A DNA stretch of 23,267 nucleotides, from NCBI GenBank assembly GCA_026394435.1, contig JAPKYG010000076.1, positions 1 through 23,267 of the forward strand. The letters are read 5' to 3'. The notes under the pieces were generated by a model. That model searched no databases. It was not told the origin of the DNA and saw nothing but the letters and a program-made list of their open reading frames with translations. Source of the stretch: Methanobacteriota archaeon (GTDB lineage Archaea > Thermoplasmatota > E2 > DHVEG-1). Positions 1 to 6,181 of the stretch are shown here, in pieces. Both the position numbers and the translations under genes were made by a program. Position 1 is the first letter of the stretch, and the number at the start of each line of letters is the position of its first letter.

Positions 1-216
1 ATCAAAGACATCTGCGACATCTACGCATTACTCTGGTACTCTGGGAAAGACTTTAAAAAACTACAAGAAGAAACTTGGAAAATCATCAGCGGAAGCGACA
101 GGAAACAACTTCAAACATTCATCCAACAAGAACATGATATCTTTCAAAAAGCACACATAGCAATGGACATCGATGGAGAAACAATCAAAAATCTCATCGA
201 CCAGCTTCTCAAATAA
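1..216 (+). CDS. C-terminal part of AbiEii/AbiGii-type nucleotidyltransferase (partial)
   Basis: The frame is open from the first base of the window to a TAA at 214-216, so the 5' part lies outside. The 71 visible residues include KDICDIYALLWYSG near the start. This matches the 'KDiyDiyaLl' signature in the C-terminal helical half of archaeal AbiEii/AbiGii-family nucleotidyltransferases, the toxin side of type IV-like systems (family knowledge). The catalytic GS-x10-D/E-x-D region is not in the window, so activity cannot be judged. It stands upstream of a run of small toxin-antitoxin-type genes on the same strand, which fits a defence or TA island. The assignment rests on one short motif; a generic helical protein is the alternative. 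Confidence 0.6.
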   Translation: MKDICDIYALLWYSGKDFKKLQEETWKIISGSDRKQLQTFIQQEHDIFQKAHIAMDIDGETIKNLIDQLLK

Positions 217-267
217 AAAAGAATTATTTAATCATTCTTATGTTTTTTGATTGAACCCAAGCAAAAG

Positions 268-322
268 AAAAGCATTGTTCCTTCACTTACGGTTACTATA
301 ATTTACGGGAAATAATGCTTTT
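268..322. repeat. Imperfect inverted repeat in the intergenic region
   Basis: AAAAGCATT at 268-276 is the exact reverse complement of AATGCTTTT at 314-322. The arms extend inward with GTTCC against GGAAAT, allowing mismatches, and leave a loop of roughly 25 bases. It lies between the nucleotidyltransferase stop and the next promoter. It could be a terminator-like hairpin or a remnant of a small mobile element; the sequence does not decide. Confidence 0.4.
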
Positions 323-338
323 AGTCATCCCCAATCAG

Positions 339-397
339 GATTTATAAGGATGGAACGCCCTGCACTCTTGATAGATAATGGGAGGTAAACAAAAATG
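339..397 (+). promoter_or_regulatory. Orphan promoter and strong ribosome-binding site without a matching gene
   Basis: A TATA-like ATTTATAAGG lies around 340-349. A GGGAGGT Shine-Dalgarno sequence at 380-386 is well placed for an ATG at 395. The frame from that ATG closes after 32 codons at 493, is rich in His/Tyr/Asn and overlaps the antitoxin gene in another frame, so it is probably not a protein. It looks like the start region of a gene whose body has been lost or replaced. Confidence 0.4.
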
Positions 398-408
398 TTT
401 AAATACAT

Positions 409-443
409 AAATTATATAAACTTATATAATAGGCAGAAACACC
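409..443 (+). promoter_or_regulatory. Promoter of the antitoxin-toxin operon
   Basis: AATTATATAAAC at about 410-421 is an archaeal TATA box centred about 26 bases before the ATG at 444. This predicts an essentially leaderless transcript. No Shine-Dalgarno sequence precedes 444, which agrees. Confidence 0.5.
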
Positions 444-701
444 ATGACCACCATCATCCACTACCCAACACTCGATTCCATACTCATGGTTGAGGAGGCA
501 GCCCAGCACATGAACTACCCAAAGAAAACAGAACTGTGGAAGGCACTGCCGAAGAAGATGATGTATCAGACCTTCTGCCTCATCATCGACTACCTCGAGA
601 AGTCCGGGAAGATCATGATAGACCACGACGGAAGACTGATCTGGACCTGGAACCCAACAATGATCAAAAAGATACAGAAATCTGGAGTCAAACTCAGATG
701 A
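444..701 (+). CDS. Winged-helix-type antitoxin paired with RelE-like toxin
   Basis: An 85-residue protein with the pattern PTLDSILMVEEAA near the N-terminus, then helices around LPKKMMYQTFCLIIDYLEKS and a basic wing (GKIMIDHDGRLIW). This is the shape of a small winged-helix DNA-binding domain. Its stop overlaps the ATG of the next gene (ATGA at 698-701), giving translational coupling to a RelE/ParE-type toxin, the usual antitoxin-toxin order. The short C-terminal tail after residue 65 is the likely toxin-binding part. The protein is clearly paralogous to the one encoded at 1038-1547, which keeps the N-terminal domain but has a different tail. The start is supported by a TATA box about 26 bases upstream (leaderless). 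By analogy with other antitoxins it probably represses its own operon; this is inference. Confidence 0.65.
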   Translation: MTTIIHYPTLDSILMVEEAAQHMNYPKKTELWKALPKKMMYQTFCLIIDYLEKSGKIMIDHDGRLIWTWNPTMIKKIQKSGVKLR

Positions 702-1036
702 ACAAGAAACCTGTGTACGTAGCGTTCGCCAATAAAAAAATCGAACAGGATTTCGAAAGACTAAAAGAAGAAAAATTCGAAGATATCCAATTATACCACT
801 TCATCGAACGAGCCATAGAAGATCTGAAAGACAATCCTATGTGCGGTATTAAAATTCCGCGACAACTCTGGCCAAAAAGCTACATCAAAAACTATCACAT
901 CACCAACCTCTGGAAATACGACCTGCCGAACTCATGGAGACTAATGTACACAATCCTTGAGGACAAGGTCATGATCCTAAACGTCATCTTGGAATGGTTC
1001 TCACATAAACAGTATGAAAGAAAATTCGGGTATTGA
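698..1036 (+). CDS. RelE/ParE-superfamily toxin (archaeal type)
   Basis: A 112-residue protein with the archaeal RelE-like pattern: an N-terminal helical pair (KKIEQDFERLKEEKF ... FIERAIEDLKDNPMCG), then IPRQLWPKSYIKNY, then the beta core NLWKYDLPNSWRLMYTI and the C-terminal VILEWFSHKQYERKFGY. Arg81 and the C-terminal Glu/His/Tyr/Arg cluster are in the positions where family members carry mRNA-cleavage residues (family knowledge). The ATG at 698 overlaps the antitoxin stop. A longer in-frame extension upstream to 536 is rejected because it runs through the antitoxin gene and is rich in charged nonsense. Likely activity: ribosome-dependent mRNA cleavage inhibiting growth when the antitoxin is lost. 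Confidence in the family is high, in the activity moderate. Confidence 0.8.
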   Translation: MNKKPVYVAFANKKIEQDFERLKEEKFEDIQLYHFIERAIEDLKDNPMCGIKIPRQLWPKSYIKNYHITNLWKYDLPNSWRLMYTILEDKVMILNVILEWFSHKQYERKFGY

Positions 1037-1037
1037 T

Positions 1038-1547
1038 ATGACGAGTATAAAAAAAGACTTAAATATAGAAAAACTACCAACATTAGGAGAAGTGCTCCTT
1101 GTTGAGGAAACCATACAAGACTGCAATGAAAGCATTGTTTCTCTTTCTCAGCTGAAAAAACTCCTCCACGGAAAAATCCCACAAAACATCCTTCGGAGTA
1201 TTCTGGATTACTTGGATGAAACAAACAAAATCGCTACCTCTCCAAAGGGAGTCACCTGGATAAAACACAAGAAAAAATTATTAGATTTTATGGATGAATT
1301 GTTTAAAAACAGTGAACTCACAGAGGAAGACACCATACGTCTTGGAAGAAAAATTAACAAAAAAGTTGCGAAAAGATTCTTCAATGATCAAGAGGAGGAT
1401 AATACGAAGAAGAAAGAAACGAAGAGCAAAACAACCAAAAAGATAAACGTAGAAAAGCTCGCACAAAAAAGCAAACTTACGAAAGAAGATGCCGATGCAT
1501 TTAGCAAAAAAATCAAAGCATCGGCGACCAAGCGATTCTTAAGTTGA
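1038..1547 (+). CDS. Antitoxin paralogue: winged-helix domain with duplicated C-terminal tail motif
   Basis: A 169-residue protein. Residues about 11-78 align with the antitoxin encoded at 444-701 (PTLGEVLLVEE; ILRSILDYLDETNKI). After this come two copies of a roughly 32-residue unit, at about 84-115 (NSELTEEDTIRLGRKINKK...KRF) and 137-168 (KSKLTKEDADAFSKKIKAS...KRF), joined by a Lys-rich linker. The 'LTEED..GRK..' segment resembles short helical tails of archaeal antitoxins that sit next to PIN-domain or nucleotidyltransferase toxins (recalled family pattern, unverified). No RelE-like gene follows. The ATG at 1038 lies one base after the toxin stop; an ATG at 1014 would overlap the toxin. 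Probably a DNA-binding antitoxin or regulator; its partner is unknown. Confidence 0.6.
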   Translation: MTSIKKDLNIEKLPTLGEVLLVEETIQDCNESIVSLSQLKKLLHGKIPQNILRSILDYLDETNKIATSPKGVTWIKHKKKLLDFMDELFKNSELTEEDTIRLGRKINKKVAKRFFNDQEEDNTKKKETKSKTTKKINVEKLAQKSKLTKEDADAFSKKIKASATKRFLS

Positions 1548-1555
1548 GACAAACC

Positions 1556-1756
1556 ATGCGAGAAACCGACTGCGAATATGAATGGGTGCAATACCAAGAT
1601 CTCAGCGAGTTTAAAGGAAAATGGATCGCGGTCATCAACAAAAAGATCGTCGGTAGCGGCTTGTATGCAGATGACGTCGTTAAAGAAGTAAAAAAGAAAA
1701 ACAAAGAAACACCAATGTTAGTCAAAGTAGCAACAGAAAAATATCTGTTTGAATGA
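1556..1756 (+). CDS. DUF5678-type small protein
   Basis: A 66-residue protein from the ATG at 1556; a TTG at 1544 would add four residues and overlap the previous stop. The core reads WVQYQDLSEFKGKWIAVINK, then KIVGSG, a helix around DDVVKEVKKK and a final strand PMLVKVA. This is the beta-beta-alpha-beta layout of DUF5678, a family of small archaeal proteins of unknown function often found beside toxin-antitoxin genes. It lies in the same run as the antitoxin paralogue (8-base gap) and just ahead of a second, divergent copy. The role is unknown; a toxin, an antitoxin accessory or an independent cassette are all possible. Confidence 0.6.
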   Translation: MRETDCEYEWVQYQDLSEFKGKWIAVINKKIVGSGLYADDVVKEVKKKNKETPMLVKVATEKYLFE

Positions 1757-1772
1757 ATCAAAGAGGAAATAT

Positions 1773-1949
1773 ATGAAGAAGAAGACTAACGATGAATCAT
1801 ATATAGGAAAATGGTTGTTAGTCGATAAGAACCAAAGAGTACTGTTTGCAAGTGAGCATATCGCTGAGGTGGTTGAGGAAGGAAGAAAATACAAGCTTTA
1901 CGAAGTATCTATCCACAAGGATTTAACTCCATGGATATGTATTTTTTAA
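1773..1949 (+). CDS. Second, divergent DUF5678-like small protein
   Basis: A 58-residue protein. The ATG at 1773 is preceded by GAGG at about 1763-1766, a usable Shine-Dalgarno sequence; a TTG at 1749 is the only longer option and overlaps the previous gene. Residues IGKWLLVDKNQRVLFAS, a helix HIAEVVEEGRKY and a last strand YEVSIHK repeat the layout of the preceding DUF5678-type protein, with a shorter N-terminus and an unusual C-terminus (TPWICIF). It is best read as a diverged tandem paralogue. Function unknown. Confidence 0.5.
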   Translation: MKKKTNDESYIGKWLLVDKNQRVLFASEHIAEVVEEGRKYKLYEVSIHKDLTPWICIF

Positions 1950-1979
1950 TAAAAAAACTCATCCGATGTAGCTCATAAC

Positions 1980-1988
1980 TGGGAGGTA
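1980..1988 (+). promoter_or_regulatory. Ribosome-binding site of the ribbon-helix-helix gene
   Basis: GGGAGGTAA starting at 1980 lies a few bases before the ATG at 1993. A T/A-rich TTTTTTAATAAAA at about 1942-1954 could be the TATA box of a separate transcript, setting this pair apart from the genes upstream. Confidence 0.5.
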
Positions 1989-1992
1989 ATAT

Positions 1993-2181
1993 ATGGTATA
2001 TATCCGAATAAATATCAGCGAAAAAACAAACAGAATTATCAATGAAATAAAAAAGGAATACGGATTTAAAAATAAAGGTCAAGTAATTGATTTTGTCGCG
2101 GAATGGTTCGAGAATACATACCTGAAAAATGAAAGAAAGTATAAAAAAAAGATTAATAAAATAAGGAAAAGATTAGAGTAG
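1993..2181 (+). CDS. Ribbon-helix-helix antitoxin-like protein (DUF2683 type)
   Basis: A 62-residue protein beginning MVYIRINISEKTNRIINEIKKEYG, then NKGQVIDFVAEWFE and a Lys/Arg-rich tail. The first strand followed by two helices fits a ribbon-helix-helix DNA-binding fold and matches the archaeal DUF2683 pattern (INISEKTNR...IKA.YGL..KSEAI). The start is fixed by the GGGAGGT site upstream. Only seven bases separate it from the next gene, so the two probably act as a pair. The very basic C-terminus (KKKINKIRKRLE) may bind nucleic acid or the partner. Likely an autoregulating antitoxin; this is inference. Confidence 0.6.
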   Translation: MVYIRINISEKTNRIINEIKKEYGFKNKGQVIDFVAEWFENTYLKNERKYKKKINKIRKRLE

Positions 2182-2188
2182 AATACCA

Positions 2189-2467
2189 ATGAAAGAAAAA
2201 TCAAAAAATAGTATGAAAAAATTCCTCAAGGAAAACCAAAAGGAACGGTTCCGTTTCATCGACCAATGGGCAGAGTACGTCCGCACACATAGCGACAAGG
2301 AATGGTCACGACAGCAAAACGTCATCATTAACTCTTGTGTACGTACCGCTTTCATGACAAAGGAGGAGTACCTTGCGATGAAAAACATCGAAGGCGAGAT
2401 GAAACAGGGAAAAAACGTAAAAAAATTTAATCAAAAAGATGCAGTGAACTATCTGAAAAGACTCTGA
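2189..2467 (+). CDS. Uncharacterised partner of the ribbon-helix-helix gene (putative toxin)
   Basis: A 92-residue, highly charged protein. The middle part, RFIDQWAEYVRTHSDKEWSR then QQNVIINSCVRTAFMTKEEYLAMK, is a conserved-looking block that I recall from short archaeal proteins encoded next to DUF2683 genes; no domain name is known to me. No catalytic motif is obvious. The ATG at 2189 follows the upstream stop by seven bases and has no clear Shine-Dalgarno sequence, suggesting coupled translation. Gene order (small DNA-binding protein, then unknown) suggests a toxin-antitoxin cassette, but the toxin role is a guess. Confidence 0.5.
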   Translation: MKEKSKNSMKKFLKENQKERFRFIDQWAEYVRTHSDKEWSRQQNVIINSCVRTAFMTKEEYLAMKNIEGEMKQGKNVKKFNQKDAVNYLKRL

Positions 2468-2491
2468 GAAGAGAATTAGGCAAAGAAATAC

Positions 2492-2543
2492 CTTTAAATA
2501 AATAAAAACAATAAGTTTTAATAGAGACTAAAAAAAGGGAGGC
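2492..2543 (+). promoter_or_regulatory. Promoter and RBS of the serine hydrolase gene
   Basis: CTTTAAATAAA at about 2492-2502 is the TATA box. GGGAGG at 2538-2543 precedes the ATG at 2553. The spacing predicts a start of transcription near 2520-2527 and a short leader. Confidence 0.6.
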
Positions 2544-2552
2544 AATATTCCT

Positions 2553-3911
2553 ATGAAGAAAACACATAAAAAATTCATAGCAGTCGTCAGCATCCTTATC
2601 TTTCTTGCAGGGAACCTTGCACCACTGCAGGCAACCACACCACTGCGTTCATTAACAAATACCACAGAAAAAAGTACACCTCTGCTGTCACCTGATGCAG
2701 TGTTCGATCAAAAGATCTCCATTCTCATGAGAATTTCCGGATTCCCCAGCCTGTCCGCCTGCATCATCAAAGACGACCAGATCATCTGGTCCAAGGGATA
2801 TGGATACTATGATGTTTCCGAAAAAAAACAAGCGACGATAGACACCATCTATGTCCTTGCATCGGTCACCAAGACCGTTGTCGGCACCGCCCTCATGCAA
2901 CTGTATGAACAAGGCCTCTTTGACCTTGATGACGATGTCAACGCCTATTTACCATTTGAGCTTCGAAACCCGAATTTCCCTGATGCTCCCATCACCTTCC
3001 GTATGCTTCTGTCCCATACCTCCAGTTTGAATACAAATACTCAAATGCAATACTACTGGCTCAACTTCTCAGGAGATCCGCCCTTTCATTTCTTCCCAGA
3101 ACCATACCTGAGGGAATTCCTTCTCCCAGGAGGCGCCTATTATGATCCCGGCGTATGGAGCGATACATATCGACCAGGGGAACATGCGATGTATGCGAAT
3201 GTCGGCTTTGACCTGATCTCCTATCTTGTCGAATTAATATCTGGTGAACCTTTCCTACAGTACTGTGACACCCATATTTTCTCCCCATTGGATATGGAGA
3301 ATACCGGTTTCAATCTCTCCGTTTTTGAAATGAATCAGGTAGCGATACCATATCAGCGTTACTTAGGGAGATACTACAAGATTAACGAGCTTGGATTCCT
3401 GTTTGGTGAATACACACCCCCTAATCAATATTGGAGGATGCGATTCTACCCGGCAGGTGGACTCTATTCAACGGTTACCGATCTCTCCCATTTTCTCATC
3501 GCACATATGAATGGTGGCATCTATCATGGCACGCGGATCCTAAAAAATGAGACCGTGGATCTCATGCATGAGATACAACCAGAGAACAACATTGGGTATG
3601 GTCTCGCATGGATGCAAACCTCCATTAGCCCTAGTCTTTCTGCCACAGGTCATGGTGGGGACTTCTATGGGGTCGACACATGGATGCTCTATAATTCTTC
3701 AGAGGATATTGGTGTTATCTACCTCGCCAATGGAAACCCAGCATTCTTCGGGCTCTTACCATTCGGAGGACTGTTTCTCTATAAAATGATCCTTTATTCA
3801 TTGTTCACAAAAGAAGGAACCTTCAGAGGGGAGATGCAACATGATTTCAAGGTATCATCCAATCCGTTCTTCATAAGGACCTTGATGGTATCTCAACCCA
3901 TGTTAGGTTGA
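2553..3911 (+). CDS. Secreted serine hydrolase, class C beta-lactamase/PBP-like
   Basis: A 452-residue protein with a signal peptide (basic start, hydrophobic 8-20, probable cleavage after the LQA around 27). It carries the three beta-lactamase/transpeptidase motifs: S104-V-T-K107 (the SxxK nucleophile), Y214-A-N216 (YxN) and H367-G-G369 (the HxG box). Family members are serine esterases, D-aminopeptidases or beta-lactamase-like enzymes. In an archaeon without murein the substrate is more likely a peptide or ester outside the cell than peptidoglycan (inference). The last 60 residues contain a hydrophobic stretch (LLPFGGLFLYKMILYSLF) that could associate with the membrane. It has its own promoter and RBS and no operon partner; the next gene converges on it from the other strand. 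Confidence 0.85.
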   Translation: MKKTHKKFIAVVSILIFLAGNLAPLQATTPLRSLTNTTEKSTPLLSPDAVFDQKISILMRISGFPSLSACIIKDDQIIWSKGYGYYDVSEKKQATIDTIYVLASVTKTVVGTALMQLYEQGLFDLDDDVNAYLPFELRNPNFPDAPITFRMLLSHTSSLNTNTQMQYYWLNFSGDPPFHFFPEPYLREFLLPGGAYYDPGVWSDTYRPGEHAMYANVGFDLISYLVELISGEPFLQYCDTHIFSPLDMENTGFNLSVFEMNQVAIPYQRYLGRYYKINELGFLFGEYTPPNQYWRMRFYPAGGLYSTVTDLSHFLIAHMNGGIYHGTRILKNETVDLMHEIQPENNIGYGLAWMQTSISPSLSATGHGGDFYGVDTWMLYNSSEDIGVIYLANGNPAFFGLLPFGGLFLYKMILYSLFTKEGTFRGEMQHDFKVSSNPFFIRTLMVSQPMLG

Positions 3912-3954
3912 GAGCATTGCTGCTTAAAAAAAAGGAAAAAGAATACTAGAAAAT

Positions 3955-5013
3955 CTAATCAACGATCGAAATAATTTTTACCCAATCTTCATCGGTGAAC
4001 CCGGGTATACTTCGTTTGACGAAAGATAAACTGGTGTCCTGAAATTTCATTACCTGGGAAAGAATCAACTTTTTAAAAGGAAGATGCCAGTACATCGTGT
4101 GCACGAAAAGATCTCTATTGAGATGTGACGTACACCGTTTAAATTCCTGTAAAGCCTTCTGCCTGGAGTGCATGCTTGTTGCAGCGATTTTCCCAGAGAT
4201 AAGGGCACCATGCACGCCAAAGCCAAAAAATGGATCTAAAAAGCCTGCCACATCCCCAGCAAGCACAAAGGTTTTTCCAGCGAATTTCGTAAACAACCGT
4301 GCCTTTTTAGGGAAATGGGAAACAAGGGAAGACCACCCGGCCAGTTCAATACCCTCGGTTTCTTTAACCAAATCCGTAAATTTCTTTAAATGTTCTTGGG
4401 AAAGTCGCAATGGGCCTGATAGTTGGGCTGAAAGCAGCCCGTTTTTCGTCGAAACATATCCGTAGTCAGAGGTAAAACCCCCAAAGTACGCGAGGGACAT
4501 ATTTTCAAGATCGGTCTGTAGGTGCGTGTCGAATTGTTTGAAGGTGACATACGGGAGATGGAGGGCTTTCACCATCTTCGAATAGCCTGCAGTTGCAATG
4601 ATCGAATGGTCAGGAATGCTCCGCAATTCTTCTGAGGTGAGCGGATGTGAAAATTCAAAGGTAACCCCTTCTTTTACCGCTGTTTCATAGAGAAAATAAT
4701 CAAGGGACGATGTCCGTGGTCCTCGCTCGACAACATAAAGATTCTGTGTAGAAAATACAAGTTTTTTTGGACCAATGTACCCTCTAAAATCATCTAATTT
4801 TGAGAAACATGATTCTAATTCTATTCCGATATACCGTTCCATCTGTTGCATATGCAGAGGCGTCATATGAACTGACGGATGACATTCTGACGATCCCCCA
4901 ATCTTTTCTTCTTTTTCATAGACGGTAACATGATATCCGTCCCTAACGAGATTTATAGCGGAAACCAGACCAGATAAACCGGCGCCATAAATCTGGACAT
5001 CTTTTAATGTCAT
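3955..5013 (-). CDS. FAD-dependent oxidoreductase of the geranylgeranyl-reductase type
   Basis: A 352-residue flavoprotein with an N-terminal Rossmann fold, GAGLSG at 10-15 and the acidic end of strand two at VYEKE (31-35). A second FAD motif, LAGDVAGFLDPFFGFGVHGAL, covers 251-271. This GD...DP..G.G pattern is typical of geranylgeranyl reductases and related monooxygenase-like enzymes that saturate isoprenoid chains. At about 350 residues it is shorter than most GGRs (around 390-400), with no extra Cys-rich insert. The likely substrate is an isoprenoid lipid or quinone tail, unproven. The ATG at 5013 has a TATA-like GATATTAATAT about 25-30 bases upstream, giving a leaderless start. It is divergent from the saccharopine-dehydrogenase-like gene. 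Confidence 0.75.
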   Translation of the reverse strand: MTLKDVQIYGAGLSGLVSAINLVRDGYHVTVYEKEEKIGGSSECHPSVHMTPLHMQQMERYIGIELESCFSKLDDFRGYIGPKKLVFSTQNLYVVERGPRTSSLDYFLYETAVKEGVTFEFSHPLTSEELRSIPDHSIIATAGYSKMVKALHLPYVTFKQFDTHLQTDLENMSLAYFGGFTSDYGYVSTKNGLLSAQLSGPLRLSQEHLKKFTDLVKETEGIELAGWSSLVSHFPKKARLFTKFAGKTFVLAGDVAGFLDPFFGFGVHGALISGKIAATSMHSRQKALQEFKRCTSHLNRDLFVHTMYWHLPFKKLILSQVMKFQDTSLSFVKRSIPGFTDEDWVKIISIVD

Positions 5014-5101
5014 TCGTAAAACTAAGTAAGTTGGATATTAATATCTCTTGTTATGGTGATAAATCTTAAATATCAACGTTGAATCATTAAGAGGAGTGTG
5101 A

Positions 5102-6181
5102 ATGGTAAAGACCATAGGAGTTCTCGGTGCATCTGGATTAGTTGGAAAAAACCTTATCAAAGAATTAATTGCACACACAAAAAATAACATAATAGTTGCC
5201 AGCAGAAAACAAAAGAAACTTCAGGAAATGTATAACCAAATTGACAGAATAACAGATATTTTTACGGTAGATGCAAGGGACAAAAAGAGCTTAAAAAAGT
5301 TTTATTCAGAAATAGATATGATTATCAATTGTTCTGGCCCCACATCAATTATTAAAACCATTCCCGCAAAAATGGCTATTGAGGAATCCATACCCTACGT
5401 AGAATCAGGCGTATCGCTCTTAAATGAATGTGAAAAAAGCATCAGAGAACTTGATCAAAACGCAAAAGAAAAAAACATTTTAATGGTCACCGGGGCAGGA
5501 GTTTTTCCTGGGCTTTCCAGAGTCTTACTTCAATTAGCAGCTACTACATTTGATAGCGTTGACAATATCAAAATTTCAGTACTATTTAACAATCCTCTCT
5601 CAATAGGATCCGCTGTTGACATGCTGTTAGAATCACAAAAACGTGTTGCTGTTTTTGAAAACGGAAAGTGGGTCAATCCAAGGTTGGGTTCACTGAGGGA
5701 AACAATTTGTTTTCATTCACCATTTAATACCCAGCATGTGTATGCATCACCTCCAGTAGATACACAACTTCACTTCCCAAAAAACATCCAAAATTTTTCT
5801 CTTAAAACAGGAACATGTAGCATTTTATCAGACGCTATACTTTTAACGCATTCTATCAACGCTGACAGTTATACATTGACAAAAATAATGGGCAGATATC
5901 TGAAATATGCCAGTGAAATAAATCAGTATATCGCTCCCTGTGGCTGTGCAATGAGAATGGATGCCTCCGGGAAAAAGAAAGAATGTACTAAAAACATGAA
6001 CGTTAGTCTTTATCATCCTGATACATTTACCGCAACAGCAACTGTTATCGCCCAGGGGGTTGACTTTTTATTAAAAAATAAGGTCAAGGAAACAGGTGTT
6101 TTTACTTTTGGCGAAGTTATGAATCCGATTGAATTGTTAAACCAACTTCGTTTGAAAAAATTTTTTGTCGAAGGTACTTAA
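5102..6181 (+). CDS. Saccharopine dehydrogenase-like NAD(P)-binding protein
   Basis: A 359-residue protein with an N-terminal Rossmann motif GASGLVG at 9-15 and the long alpha/beta domain of the saccharopine dehydrogenase-like superfamily. The C-terminal GVFTFGEVMNPIELLNQL segment resembles the end of that family. A cysteine-containing stretch CGCAMRMDASGKKKEC lies at about 280-295. In archaea such proteins are mostly unassigned oxidoreductases; lysine metabolism is not implied because no other lysine genes are present. The start at 5102 follows GAGGAGTG at 5091-5098 and a TATA-like CTTAAATA at 5065-5072. Its end overlaps the radical SAM gene, read in the opposite direction, by four bases. 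Its base composition is more A/T-rich than the genes after 9281. Confidence 0.7.
   Translation: MVKTIGVLGASGLVGKNLIKELIAHTKNNIIVASRKQKKLQEMYNQIDRITDIFTVDARDKKSLKKFYSEIDMIINCSGPTSIIKTIPAKMAIEESIPYVESGVSLLNECEKSIRELDQNAKEKNILMVTGAGVFPGLSRVLLQLAATTFDSVDNIKISVLFNNPLSIGSAVDMLLESQKRVAVFENGKWVNPRLGSLRETICFHSPFNTQHVYASPPVDTQLHFPKNIQNFSLKTGTCSILSDAILLTHSINADSYTLTKIMGRYLKYASEINQYIAPCGCAMRMDASGKKKECTKNMNVSLYHPDTFTATATVIAQGVDFLLKNKVKETGVFTFGEVMNPIELLNQLRLKKFFVEGT

Noticed and set aside
536..697. Longer form of the RelE-like toxin starting at 536
   Set aside because: This extension reads the antitoxin gene in another frame; the ATGA overlap at 698 is the usual coupled start.
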